Positions 22,801 to 35,287 of a stretch of DNA of 64,000 nt are shown here, one piece after another. Within the stretch, counting starts at the first letter, position 1. Each line of letters starts with the position of its first letter. The translations under genes and the position numbers were made by a program. This DNA is from Hirudo medicinalis (lineage: Eukaryota; Annelida; Clitellata; Hirudinida; Hirudinidae), in the NCBI GenBank assembly GCA_011800805.1, contig MPNW01000057.1, positions 321,468 through 385,467 of the forward strand, in the 5' to 3' direction. Below the pieces are notes generated by a model. It searched no databases and was not told where the DNA came from. It was given only the letters and a program-made list of their open reading frames with translations.

Positions 22801-25800
22801 TGAAAATAATAACATTAATACTAACAATACAAATACAAATAATAATAATAATAATAATAACATCAATTGACGCATCCAATGAATTTAGAATTTTGCCATT
22901 TTCAAACATAAGTAAATGGTAGAATTAAATTAACTGAGAATGAAAACTTCTGAATATAAAATATTGAGATTAAAGATTTGCATTTTAGGACCACAATGGA
23001 GAACCAACCGTGGAACCATCGAGCATCAGGTCACCTGCTGAGCACTTGAAGCGAAAGCCTTCATCTTGGCCGTAACAAATGGCGAGCCTAAGACATCGAA
23101 TAACAAATAAATCCTCACGCTTATTAGATTTTAAAATTATATTTTGCAAAATTGCAAAAATTGTTAGTAACAATAATAGTTCATTTATATTTATGCCTTT
23201 TGCATAGCATCAGAGATGCCCGTTGTTTTCAAAATAATGACGGACACAAACTTTGGAATGATGGTGTCTGCCGTCAAATTCAAATCCAATGTTTCCAATT
23301 CAAATTTGTGTCTCCTGGAGAGATGACCACAAATGTATCTGTCCTGAGAGAAAATTGTGAATGCAAGGTGAACATCCAATGAAATCGGAAATTCAACATT
23401 GGAAGTTGCATAACACAACACAACACATAACCCACATAAATGCTTTCAATGGTGATGAGGGACGATGCAATGCAGGAGTGGTGCATTTCATTTGTTGCAC
23501 AGGATGGTGGGCAGAAAGTGAACTCAAAGTTGAACCTGTTCTTGGCCTTCACAACCTTTAAGTTTAACAAAAAATAAATGTAGAATTTTATGAGTTCAAT
23601 AAATAAAATCAAAAAAAAACTTACGGATTTGCTCGGACGTATCGAAAAAAGATTTTGTTGGTTGATTTTCAGGCCCTTGTGAGTCAAAATTTTCAATCTG
23701 AGAACTTTGTTTTCGTTTTCTTCAATCAAAAATAGTGACGAGTGTTATTTTATAATTGCATTTCGACGACCTCGGTTTTTTTTTTGATGTTTCGGATGCA
23801 TGATGTGCTTCATTCCATTTACACAGAACCCCTATCCTTTGGGCGCTCCCTGGCAATGCAGGCCGGGAACACAACCCACTGATCTAACCTGTGCACCATC
23901 CATTTAAATAACAAACTTTTCAGTCAGGTATTTGGCAGGAACCAAATTGGATCAAATTTAACAAAATAATTTCCAGAAAATTAGGATTGGAAATAAATAA
24001 TTTCTTTATAATTAATGAGCAACTCCGTACTGAACACTGATTACTTGTTAATATGTCTGGTGTGATCTCGAAGTCGGGAACGATGTCGACGACTTGCGGG
24101 TCAGTTGGAAGGACAAAGTACATCTCCCAATCCAACAAAATGTCTGAGCAAAACAATCGACACAAGGACATTATTATATGTGATATCATTAGTTAATATT
24201 ATTATTTACTATATTATTAATATCACTACATCAGCTAATATGGGTTTAAGATTTACCAATAGATGAGTCGTTCGCAACCTCCACACACCTCTTAACAGCA
24301 TCACTGCCACAGTAATGCTGACCAAACCTTGTAACAAGAAGTTGGGAGAAGTTAATTCTAATTTATCGAGAAGAGTGTCGGGCAGCTGAATTCACCTGAG
24401 ATTTGCAGGAGTGCAGCTAAAAAAAGGAGCCATCATTTGGAAATGTACAGGGCATCCCTTGGCTCCATACTCGACGGGGATGTTTAAGTGCGAGCATCCG
24501 ACCTTCGAGATCACCATATTTTCATTTTACATTTCCAAACAGATTGAACGATGAAGTAATGAATGCCGTCGGAAAGAAGAACGGATCGATGGATTAAATG
24601 ACAAAGGATGCGATGAACGGACGGATCGAACGATGAAAGATTTGATGAACAGATGGATAGATTGAACACCAATTCATGCCTGGCAGTGAAGGTTATCTGT
24701 GTAATTGCCAAAGGTGTCAGCAAGAGCAGCCACCAGGATCAACACCTTCTCATTCGGAGCAAGAGATCCTGAAGAAGGGTGAACCAGGAATGCAACTCCT
24801 GCACTCGGATTCTTAAACATTTTCTTTTGCAAGCATTCTGAAGTAATTTGTGTCCAATTTTCATGTTTACATTATCAAAAATATGATTGGTTACTCACTT
24901 ATTTGCTGCTCAACAAACTTTGTTTCTTTATCAACCTTTGCATCTTTTAATTCACTAAGAAAGCAATTTAATTGTTAATAACCCAGTATGTGACGGCCCA
25001 TTTACATTGTTATTTTTACAAATTGTTTGCCATCTCACCTGAACCAGGCTTTCTCTCCAGGTGAGAGCATTACAGAAGGATTGAAAGATGTGACATTCAG
25101 ATTAAACTCTACCTCCTCTTCGCTGTGACTTGTCAATAATAAATATTTACGTGCCACTGTCCATACCTTGTTATTCAATCCATAGTTGAGCTCAACATTT
25201 GTTGGCTCATACTCTGGAACATCACTGTAACAGCATGATTTGGCGTTGTTCGATGATGGTAATGTTGACAGAATGCGATAATAATTTCAGTTTTCTGAAT
25301 ATTTTAGTCATCTTTAAAGTTGTGACATAAGTGCAGGCTGGCCGAACGAGTTGCGTTCCTGCGTGCAGTCGTGATGGCAAGTTGTAATGCGTCATGTTCG
25401 CAACCCACCCTGCACCGCCAGGGAGTGCCACCAATTAGGGGCGCCATGGAAATAGGAGACCAAATAAAAATGCAAAATATTTCCTAAAATAAGGATCATT
25501 CCCTCAGAAGGCAGAAGTCCTTATTTAAATATGTTATATTTAAAGAAAATCAACAATAAAAATGAAACTGTTAAACAAATGAACAAAACTTACCTCATCA
25601 TTTGGTTGGGTTCATCTAAAACAAGAACCTCAAAAGATTCCTGAGGTTTTTTGACCACTGCTGAGATGCATAAAAACACAAATTGCTTGGAATTGGCAAT
25701 CTGGCATGGAATCACAATATCACTGAATGCTCCCTGATGAGTAACAGTTGCTGAGATTGTAAATGTCCAATGTAATTGAAGACATGATGAATCTAACCTC

Positions 25801-28800
25801 AACGAGAGGGTAAAATGTGATCTTGCAGTCAACACTCCCTCGAGCTCCAATGCAACCCCTTTCAGGTTCGAGAGCAACAACGAAATCGCCGTCGTGCAAG
25901 CTCTGTACGAACAGAAATATAAAATGCAACTAAACTGATGAAGTTAAAGTAATCCACTCACATCCAACCACTGAAATGATGCTGCGATGGCAGTTTGATT
26001 GAATAATTTAACGACCGCTTCGTTGCTCTTTTTGAGACGTGCGTCGCAGAACTTCATGCAACTCTTTTCCAAGCAGACGAGAGGCACCTGAGCGTCGGCC
26101 TCCACTTCAAAACAGGTGCTAAAAAACAATTAATTGTCGACATTACCCTAAAATTATTTTCAGTTAAAAAACGAATATTTATGCAAAGTTACATATAAAA
26201 TACATTGTTACGCATGAATTTACAGGAACCTGGTTGAGCCCATGTATGGAGAAAGTTTCAGATGTTGGTGAATTTTTCCAGTAACTGAAGGCTTAAACCT
26301 TAAAACAACTTTTTGCTCCTCAAACGGACTCAGTGAACCTCTCCAATCAGGAATGAAAGTCAAATCCCCAAAGTCCTTTGACAGAAAATTGAATTTGAAA
26401 TCAACTGATTAAAATGACATCATTTCATGGCACCATCCTCACCATGCTGTCATCTCCATGAATAAACCAGCTGACGAATGCTGGACTGGGATTGGTGATT
26501 GTGAACATCTTGTCGACCGCTTGCCCGACGCACACGAGACCAAAATCGATGTTCTGCGTGCTCAAGCCAAGCTTGGGGCACTGGTATTTTATTGCACAGA
26601 AATATCAGATCAGAAAACATCCCATCTTAAAGTAATAAAAGTACCGCAAATTCTCCGATAATTCTCAGTACAATGCAATCTCTTCGGTCGATAAAACAGC
26701 AAACGTTGCGATCGATGTCGTACGCAAGGTCAGAACGCAAGGACACTTCAAAGAATTTTTCACTTTCAGCAGCTAAGAATAAATATACTTTTGTACTGTA
26801 CCAGTAATTATCACATACAAAATGTTTTACATCACACAGATCTCAGCAATTTTATATCAGCAAGAAATAATAATCCTGACCACTTAAAAAAATGATGATA
26901 AATCGACCTGCAGCATTGTAATTAATAACACTCACAAACTTCTCCACAAACCGGACGGACACTTAATGTGTAAGGTTTCTCGACATTCTCCCACTTGAAG
27001 GAAACCTTTGATGAGCTTTTATTGACAATCTGCAGAATTAACATTAAATTAAGCATTGCTTTTGCTGTTAATTATTAAAATTTATCCTATGAAAATGATG
27101 TAAGGCAGAACCAATCTTTAATGCAACTTAATGAATTAATCAACACTTCCTTTAACCAATAATATTCCCAAGTGAAATTCCGACCGACCTTGACAGAGTG
27201 TTTCCTTTCAACTTGTATTGGGAGTGGAGCAGGTAGGAGGAGGACTTGCGGAAGCAGCGACACTTGCCGAGGGGAGCAGACTCCGATCAACTCCAAAGTC
27301 AGAGAGGAATCTTCTGATGCATTTAATGAATTCATTCAATATGCGAGTGGATCAGAATTTAATTCTACTTCGAAATTCACCTTCTGCTTTGCAGAAAGAC
27401 GTTTCTGTCTGATTTTGAGAAAATTCAACTTCAAAGTGGATTACCTCCTGATATTTCCCAACCTTCAAATTTTGAGTTACACAAATTACGTGCCACCGTA
27501 ACATCTTGTGATTAAATTTTAATCGGTCACAGAAGCCATTCACATCAATCAAATCATCCTCACAATCAAATTGCTATAAAATATTGTGACATAAATAACC
27601 TTCTCAGGAGAGAATATAATGTCAAACTTCATAATTCCACAAGCAGGCAACAATCCTGATTTTGGATCTATGGTGAAGTAACTGTTTGGCACAAATTCCC
27701 TGTCTGATTTTCCGTCAGTGACGCAGTTTTTTGCATCGCAAGATTCGGTGTCGTCATTTTCCTGCCGTGGCACTTCAAATTGAGAGTAAAAATTCAACCA
27801 ATGAAACGGGACGTCGACGTCGCTGAAAAGAGAAGATGATGAAGATGGATTTAAAAGTGATTGCCCACTTAAATTCATAAACAAAATGTAAATATAAACT
27901 TACAAATTGCTTGTCTAACTGGCCACAATATAAAAAAATTTAATAAAAAAATATAATATAAAAATATAACCAAAGTAATGATAAAACTTGCAAATTGAGC
28001 TAACATGCAGTTCTTTAGTATAAGCATTTTCTTGGTAGTTGAATGCAAGTTGATGCTGGGAAACCTCAGCAGGTGCTGGGCTGAGGCATCCTTCATCTCG
28101 TTCTCCTCGTAGCTCGACCAACCGCCCTCCACGTCGACGATTTCGGTCTTCGGCACTCCGCCTTTTCCTGGACAACAGCATTCCTCTCGATAAACATGAA
28201 GCTAATGTCGTTTAGACAATCTAGCTTAATTAACAACTGATTGATTTAGCCTTTGTTGGAAATATTTATTGAGTTAGCTGTTTGAACCATCAATATTTGA
28301 TTAAGAAAAATTCACCCTATTTGGTATCTTAAGCTCTCATCAGAGTAATTATCCATTTATGCCTAAAGTGTATTCTCTGCTGTGCTAGACATTGAAGATA
28401 CCAGCACATATTGCAGCAGTATTGAGTGGACAAAACCACATAAATTTGTATTTCAAATATTCTTCTAATAAAAGTCACCTGTTAAAGTAATCCTCTTCAG
28501 CTGGCAATTGTCACAAATAATGAGCAGAGATTCAGAAAAGTGACTAGCTGAGACAGGACTAAATTTAACTTCCACTTCTACAACATCACGAGTTGACAAT
28601 TCAAAGCAAATCGTCTTCAATTCAAACACTTCTCCAACTTTTACAACTCCTTCCATCAACAAAGTCTGAAATAATATACAATTTGCAGAATGAAACCAAT
28701 TTTCAAGGAGCATACAATCTTTCCATTTACTGAAGCACATTTTATGCTACACCACATTAAAAAGCATATTTCTGCTGTTTTGTGGTGATTGAGAAGATAA

Positions 28801-31800
28801 AATAATAAGGTCTAATGTCTAATTTTGCTGAAGGACTCATCTTAGAAGTTCAACACAACCTTAAGTTTGATGGCTGGCCATCTTGATTCAGGAACAAAAC
28901 AAAACTTTCCTGGAGCTCCCTCATTTTCTATCCTGAATATTTTGCTCTTCACTTTGCCCAGTAAACAATCTCCCAAGTCGAATGAGGCAGGCACTGCATA
29001 AACACAATTTCCTCAAGTTACTTAAGTTAATTGTAATCATGGACTGGCATTGAGGCTTTTCCTAGGGAGCTAGACAGTTAAAGTTAAATGAATGTTCTTG
29101 TTTAATGACACAATGACTTGTAATGTCACAGGTTAATTAATGTTTATAATAATTTATTTTAAAAACAAGTACAACTTTTCAAAATAGGAGGTGGTCTGAT
29201 GGCTTTGAGAGGAACAATCAAATTGTTGCTTTGTTCCACCTCCACAACCAGGCAGTCCTTATAATTTGCCAGGGAATCAGGACAAAATTTGATGGCGAAC
29301 ATACAATGGAGACCTGGTGCTATGGATCCTGTACAACTGGGAAATTGACCTGTGTAAAAGTTCAAGTTTACTTTTCTCTACTAATCCTGTATAAAAACCT
29401 TGCAAAAGAACAGTTGTGGAAGTTCACGGATGCCATCAATGACTGGCATCTCATTAACTTCCTTCAACTCAACCACAGAAGTCTGAAATCATGTTTACCA
29501 GGACACCTATACACTTTAGGACTCTATCCCCTCCATCTTCCATAAACTTCATCAGCATTCTTCTTCCTTCATCTACCACTCTAAAACTCCCTTGCTTTAC
29601 CTTTGATCATCACCTCATTCTTTCTCAAAAGAGCTCTATTTTTATCCCTGGAGCTCTTCAGAAGAAGACCCATTTCTTTTGAACGTCATCTCGAAGATAG
29701 GGCAATGGGAAACAAGGCACTTCTGACACTATGCACAAGCTGGTGCCTTATAAATTAACTGTGATCTATTGCATCCTTTTTTTATAACATCGATTTTAAC
29801 ATCCTTGCAAGTCAAAACATTAGTGCCTCCAAGTCTGCATTATATACCATAAACATGATCTCATTACTCAACCAATGACAATTAACTTGATTAAAATATT
29901 AAAAGAATAAATTAATTTTAAGAAATTCATTCATATATATTTCAAATTTAATAGCAGATCGCAAAATATATCAGGTCGTTAATTAAAGCTAGCACACTTG
30001 AAATATTAAAACAGATCATTTCTTTTGATGTTCATTCACTCACCAAGTCCCAATGAGAAGAAGGGAGTCCTTGGAGGAATTATTCGCAAATTCCTGGAAG
30101 TTTGTCCTACATTTTTTATGAAAAGAGGGATCTAAAAATAATTTATTGTAGCTTAAACAGTTTTGTTATTATGGCCTACACTCAAGGTCTCTGGGGTGCA
30201 AATGCACCTAATGTTTCTTTTGTGAATTACTTGAAAAAATAGTAATCCATAACACTAAAACTGTTAAAAATTAGCTTGCTAAACGATGGATATTAAATTT
30301 TATTGAATAAAAAAAACTTAGTCACGGTCAGTCAGTGGACGACCAGATTCCAATATCAATTTTCTTGCCTGTTCTGCAGTAAATCTTTGGAAATTTACTC
30401 GTATTACTCGCTATTGTTGTTAACTTGTGTTAAAATATGCACTTCCTCTCTTGTATTCAACAAGGAACAATTAATTTAAAAAGACACAAAAACAGAGCTT
30501 CAAAATTCAAACATAANTATTACTCGCTATTGTTGTTAACTTGTGTTAAAATATGCACTTCCTCTCTTGTATTCAACAAGGAACAATTAATTTAAAAAGA
30601 CACAAAAACAGAGCTTCAAAATTCAAACATAAATGCACATTTATGGCACGCAAATGCACCCCTGATGACAGTAATGGATAATGGTCAAATAACTCAGAAA
30701 ATATTCTGTTACATTATTGGTTATTGGGGAATAAGTATGTCCTCATAAATAAAGAAAAGTCATAAAAATTTGGGTTTCATGTGTTTTTTTTTTTCGTTTT
30801 TTTTTTATTTGGGTTTTGAATTCTTCTGGAATAAATATTAGAACAAAATGTGACTCGGGAATAAATATTAAAACAAAATGTGACTCGGGTGCATTTACAT
30901 TTGCTTTTTGACATTACTGAAATTTAATTTCATGAAAAACAAGACACTGAAGTACATTAATTAAATAAAATAAATAAAATCACGTTGTAGATGTGTTATA
31001 TAGATTATATTATATGTATTTGCTTTGTTGTATTCAGTTAATAACATGAATAATAAGATGCATCTCACTTCGTGCACGATTCCAATCCGGTATTCACGAA
31101 AAACAATTTCATTAGGAGCAGCTATGAAAACATCCTCCCTAAGAAAATAAACATCAATGAGGATATAATTTCGATGTTAACAAGGAAATTGTGATCGAAT
31201 ACTGAAGTGCATTGTATTCTTATTGGTTTTCATCCAAAGTATTGCAGCCAAAAGTTATTTCCAGTTATAGGCAAGAACTATTGAACCAATATCATTATTA
31301 TATGGGTAGCCATATAAGTACTTGACTTATCCAAAAGAATTTAAGTAGATTTTAAGTTGATGACACATTTATAATTCAAATGAACCAAAGTATCAATTTC
31401 ACAATATTTCTAAATAAAGAACTTGCAACAGTAAGTTCCCTCACTTTGTCCTTTCCTAGTTACAAATGAAACTTTTGACCAGTCAAATTAGATGAAACAA
31501 AATATATTAAATGACCTCTCAAACGATTTATGGGCATTTTGAGTCTTCTGTTTGCATGAAAGGTTTCCGAAACATTGAACGATATTTCTTCCCTTGTCTT
31601 CTTTCCGCTTTGTAAAAATGTAAAGTGAAAATGATAATTATTACTTTCAAACTTCTCAGAAATGTATTCAAATAATAAATTTAAGAGCTGATATCTTTCA
31701 TGCGGATATCATGAGGATATCAGGGCTGTTGCTCGCTCTTACACTGGACTTCTACACACCAAGCGTCGACACTGCTACACTAAGCGCATAGCAGAGGTGC

Positions 31801-33834
31801 ATCATCCTGCCAGGCGGTGGAAGCTTGTTAGTGAAGCGACTGGCCTTGGCGGTGTGACTGGACGTTCTGCTGCTCCAACTGCTGAAACCTACTCTGCATT
31901 TTTAAATGAGAAGCTCAATGACATCTGTGAGTCGACTGAGGGTGCACCGTCCCTGAAATTCATGTCTTCCACTTCCATCTCTGAGTTTGTGCAGTTCTGC
32001 CCTGCAAGTTTTGATGAAGTCCAGAGGTTGATCAGTTCTCTTCCTAGCAAGCAATGTGGCCTTGATCCCATACCAACCTGGCTTCTCAAGAGACTTTCCC
32101 ATTTATTACTTCCTTATCTCTTACATCTATTTAATAAATCGTTATCTTCAGGTCAATTTCCTCGTTCCTTCAAGGAGGCACAGGTTCGACCCATACTTCA
32201 AAAATCTACACTTGACCCACACCTTCATCATACCGACCAATTTCCAATCTCAGTGTGCTTTCAAAGCTTCTGGAGCGCCTTGTTCTCAGCCGTCTCCTCA
32301 CCCATTTCAACAGCAATGCACTGCTCCCCAAGACTCAGTCAGCATATCGTCCGCACCACTCCATGGAAACTGCCGTCCTGAGAGTTGTGTCTGACATAAG
32401 GGTGGCATTGGATGTAGGTCACGTCTCCCTTCTTCTCCTTCTTGACATGTCTGCGGCATTTGACACTGTGGACCATGACATCCTCATTGCCAGATTGGAT
32501 AAAACATTTGCAGTTCGCCAAACGCCTCTGCAGTGGTTTAGTACATACCTTTGAGGAAGAAGTCAAACAATACTATCTTCATCCTCATGCAGTGCTAAAC
32601 AGCTCATTCAATCAGGCGTTCCACAGGGCTCTGTACTGGGACCAATTCTCTTCTCGCTATATGTTTCAGACATTGCGGGTATTGTTGCTGCCCACGGTCT
32701 CTCCAGCCACCAGTATGCAGATGACATCCAGATCAACAGATCTACGGCCACTGCTGCCCTGAGGGCGTTCCTGGTCTTGTCTGTCGAGTGTCGACCTGTT
32801 TCAGAGAGATCGTCTCGTGGACGTCACCTGATCGTCTACGACTCAACCCTGACAAAACAGAGGCAATATGGTTTGGTTCTCCAGCCGGATGCAGCCGCAT
32901 TGGCTCCCCAACACTTCAATTGACAGGTGCAACCATCATTCCTTCGCAGAAAATCAGAAGCCTGGGAATGTATCTGGATTCATCCCTGACGATGGGTCCT
33001 CACGTTGGTCGGGTTGCTGTGGGCTGTTATGCCAAGCTTCGTGTCCTCAAGGAGGCTAAACCATTTGTGCCACATAAAATTTTCATGTCCCTCATAGTCC
33101 AGCTCATTCTCTCAAAGCTCGATTACTGCAATTTGATTCTGGTCAATGCCAGTTGCCGGAATCTCAACACCTTTCAAGCAGTCATGAACACAGCGGTGAG
33201 GCTCATTTATGGTAGAAGGTCTTCTGACCACGTCACACCTCTTCTCATGGATCTCCACTGGCTGAGAATTCCGAACAGAATCACCTTCAAAATCCTCCTT
33301 TTAGTCTACATAGCCGCCACAGGCAGCGCTCCTCAATACCTCACCGAACTTTTGACAAGTACATCTGCTATCCCTGGTAGAGCATCCCTCCGGTCCTCCA
33401 ACAACAGGACTCTTGTTGTTCTTAGGTCCCGAACAGTCAGGCAGGGAGACCGTTCATTCCACGTCTGCGGACCCAGGATATGGAATTCCCTTCCAACTGA
33501 AGTCCTTGTTGCACCGACAATAGAACATTTTAAAAAACTACTTAAAACCTACCTGTTCAGTCGATCGTCCTGAATTCAATTTTTGATTGTGTTTGTTTTT
33601 AATCATTACTTTTTACTTTTTACTCTGACTCACTCNCCTGTTCAGTCGATCGTCCTGAATTCAATTTTTGATTGTGTTTGTTTTTAATCATTACTTTTTA
33701 CTTTTTACTCTGACTCACTCAATGATTGAACTTAATTGCTGGTGATGTTTGTCATAGTGCCTGTACATCCCATTGGGATAATTTGTGCACTCAAAATATG
33801 GGCTAAATAAATGTAAATGTAAAAGTAAATGGTA

Positions 33835-33872
<38 letters not shown>

Positions 33873-34674
33873 CACTCTTATAATAAATAAATTGGAATGG
33901 ATTACCAATTATCTTATTATCATTTAAACATAAACTGTTATTGAGACAACAGTCATAGATTCAAGTTTTAACCTGACCTGATAGTTTGCATAATTTGAAC
34001 TGTTACTATTGAGCTCTTCTGCTTCATGATCCACTTTAAAGGCTTTCAATCAACCATTAAGTTGTAGTTTCAAATTAATGTATTCCAGTTTTTAACAATT
34101 AAACTGTGTCTTTAAAACCATACAAATTAAATTTTTAATAAATTACACACTTTGAACATTTGAAATTACTGCAGATGGTGATAGTTGAGCTTTTTTCTCT
34201 ATTGGAAAATCAACTGATTTCGAAGATAATTCTGCATTATTGATCAAAATATAAAGTGATCTCAATTTAAATAGCAATCTTAAATTATATAAGCATAAAT
34301 ATTACAACCTTCCAAATTTTTATTAACGTGTGATTGGACTTCAAAGTCTAATAATTTCTTTTCTATATCATCTGTTTGTTTAAGTACATTTTGATGATTG
34401 AAACAAGCCTTTGAAATAACAAATAATGTCAAAATTTAAATCTTAAAATTAATTATAATTAATTATTATAAATAAATATTATAATGTAAATATTTCAAAC
34501 CTCTTTCGATTTTTTTGCAAAGTCTACATTTTCAGTATCGCATGATACTATCAAGCTATCTGCTAGATCAGAATCGATATTGCCTTTGGACTGAAATGTT
34601 CGAAACTTATTTTTTAAAAACCGAGAAATATCATGAACCTTGTAACTATCTAAGCATTTCCCGCTGTCATCCAT
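19841..34674 (-). CDS. DLEC1: DLEC1 / CFAP81-like ciliary ASH-domain protein
   Basis: About 36 exons on the minus strand. Start ATG is at 34674, stop at 19841. Clearer exons: 34674-34501, 34408-about 34315, 34033-33978, 31138-31069, 30131-30044, 29349-29176, 28993-28860, 28665-28479, 28167-28005, 27822-27600, 27558-27445, 27029-26936, 26772-26645, 26580-26443, 26375-26230, 26118-25962, 25902-25798, 25733-25594, 25224-25039, 24954-24899, 24837-24680, 24502-24396, 24327-24256, 24143-24045, 23719-23625, 23555-23427, 23343-23252, 23087-23009, 22538-22308, 22203-22039, 20691-20541, 20330-20225 and 19955-19841. Smaller or uncertain ones lie near 34150-34240, 31500-31611 and 27187-27320. DLEC1 hallmarks are RIIPPRTPFFSLGL, VPLKAIRPPPIL, LLIICDNCQLK, AFLVHPSSGSLAP with GNYTDNLHCQ, and a C-terminal GIGTLDEHFM. 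Repeated ASH/MSP-type beta domains are the family feature. DLEC1 acts in motile cilia and sperm flagella. A few junctions remain phase-ambiguous. Confidence 0.85.
20713..20915. repeat. AT-rich tandem repeat in DLEC1 intron
   Basis: Many imperfect copies of an AACATTATAA/AACATTAATA unit of about 9-12 bp. It lies between the exons at 20691 and 22203. Confidence 0.8.
21197..21295 (+). promoter_or_regulatory. Heat-shock-element-like promoter with TATA box
   Basis: Two TTCTAGAA palindromes and a TTC between them give alternating nTTCn/nGAAn pentamers at about 21210-21240, the pattern bound by HSF trimers. TATAAAG at 21289-21295 follows about 50 bp later, and the ORF at 21336 comes after. It is on the plus strand inside an antisense DLEC1 intron, directly upstream of the hAT-like fragment. 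Activity is inferred from motifs only. Confidence 0.45.
21336..21770 (+). pseudogene. hAT-like transposase N-terminal fragment
   Basis: The 108-residue plus-strand frame has a Ser/Thr-rich start, then FVWKTTEKERIKLQDVWAKF and onward. After a frame change comes GKLLDKIEAECHSKMANFP. This layout matches the segment after the BED finger in hAT transposases. The frame is broken near 21660 and no catalytic core follows. It lies in a DLEC1 intron, on the opposite strand. Confidence 0.45.
22840..22862. repeat. (AAT)n microsatellite
   Basis: Short AAT/ATA trinucleotide run in a DLEC1 intron. Confidence 0.7.
23835..23905 (+). repeat. Dispersed short repeat (family 2), partial copy
   Basis: GGCGCTCCCTGG and ATGCAGGCCGGGAACACAAC match the core of the family-2 repeat; only about 70 bp are preserved. 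It is intronic in DLEC1. Confidence 0.4.
25315..25440 (-). repeat. Dispersed short repeat (family 2), copy 2
   Basis: On the minus strand: CTCCCTGGCGGTGCAGGGTG, then GTTGCGAACATGACGCATTA and GCAGGAACGCAAC, in the same order as the copies near 10.9 and 60.9 kb. It is intronic in DLEC1. Confidence 0.55.
30402..30632. repeat. Exact 115-bp duplication around a single N
   Basis: Positions 30402-30516 and 30518-30632 are identical, with one N at 30517. This is the signature of two contig ends overlapping but not merged, so it is most likely an assembly artefact. It falls in a DLEC1 intron. Confidence 0.85.
31690..33830 (+). mobile_element. CR1/L2-like LINE, 5'-truncated and frameshifted
   Basis: Reverse transcriptase of a non-LTR element on the plus strand, inserted in a DLEC1 intron antisense to the gene. 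RT blocks are in order but in several frames: SLPSKQCGLDPIPTWLLK, LLPKTQSAYRPHHS, LLDMSAAFDTVDHDIL, GVPQGSVLGPILFSLY and the catalytic YADD. Then come the thumb and C-terminal part in an intact frame at 32788-33573, ending LPTE...FKKLLKTYLF. Frame breaks near 32225, 32550 and 32770 make it inactive. The endonuclease is missing. A short-repeat tail (TAA)n follows at 33838. Confidence 0.85.
33552..33720. repeat. Exact 84-bp duplication around a single N
   Basis: 33552-33635 equals 33637-33720, with N at 33636. It lies at the end of the LINE ORF. Probably an unmerged contig overlap. Confidence 0.85.
33838..33872. repeat. (TAA)n microsatellite
   Basis: Trinucleotide run directly after the LINE 3' end, probably its tail expanded by slippage. 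Confidence 0.8.
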
Positions 34675-34699
34675 TGTTTACAGGCTGAAATGTTGCCCT

Positions 34700-35270
34700 G
34701 GCAACCGAACCTAACCAGCAAAACTTTTTAAAAAGACGTTGAAATTAAGCATTTAGTCTAGAACTTTCTGGTACTAATGTCATTTTTTAATTCAAAAAAA
34801 GTAACGTCTGAAAACAAAGTCATTGTTCTGAATTTTAACATTTAAATATTATATGCTAAAACTGAGATGAGTTCTTATGAACTCTACAAAAAAAAAAGGT
34901 GGTGCTGTACAGAATGGGGAGAATAAGGATGTTCCTGCAAATGAGAAGTGAATGTTGACAGATGGGTTTAGAAATTATTTCAGGTTTAAATTTTAGGCCA
35001 TTGTTAATTAAACAGAGTTTTATCCGTTGGTATCATTTCAGCTAGTTTCGTAAAGATGCCTGATGACCTTTTTTTTTGTTGGCTGTCGATGTCTATCATG
35101 TTTCAGCATTGGAAAAACCAATAAATCAATTTCCAAGCCAACAATTAAGTTACTTACTTAATCAATGAAGGATTAAAGTGTAACGTCTATTTTCAAACGC
35201 CAAAAAACGTAACAAGGTCAAGCTCTAATCCAATATGGCGTAAAACGACGCGAGGGTGCGACACTATAGA
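34700..35270. other. Upstream region of DLEC1-like gene, nothing recognised
   Basis: AT-rich, without a clear core promoter or exon. It may also contain the 3' LTR of the minus-strand gypsy element, whose pol ends near 35288, but no LTR partner was identified. Confidence 0.3.
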
Positions 35271-35287
35271 AATATGCATAAATATCG

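Noticed and set aside
23403..23430. Apparent 5-nt tandem duplication and frameshift in DLEC1
   Set aside because: An 84-bp GT-AG intron (23426-23344) removes it in phase and joins sensible coding sequence, so a frameshift is not required.
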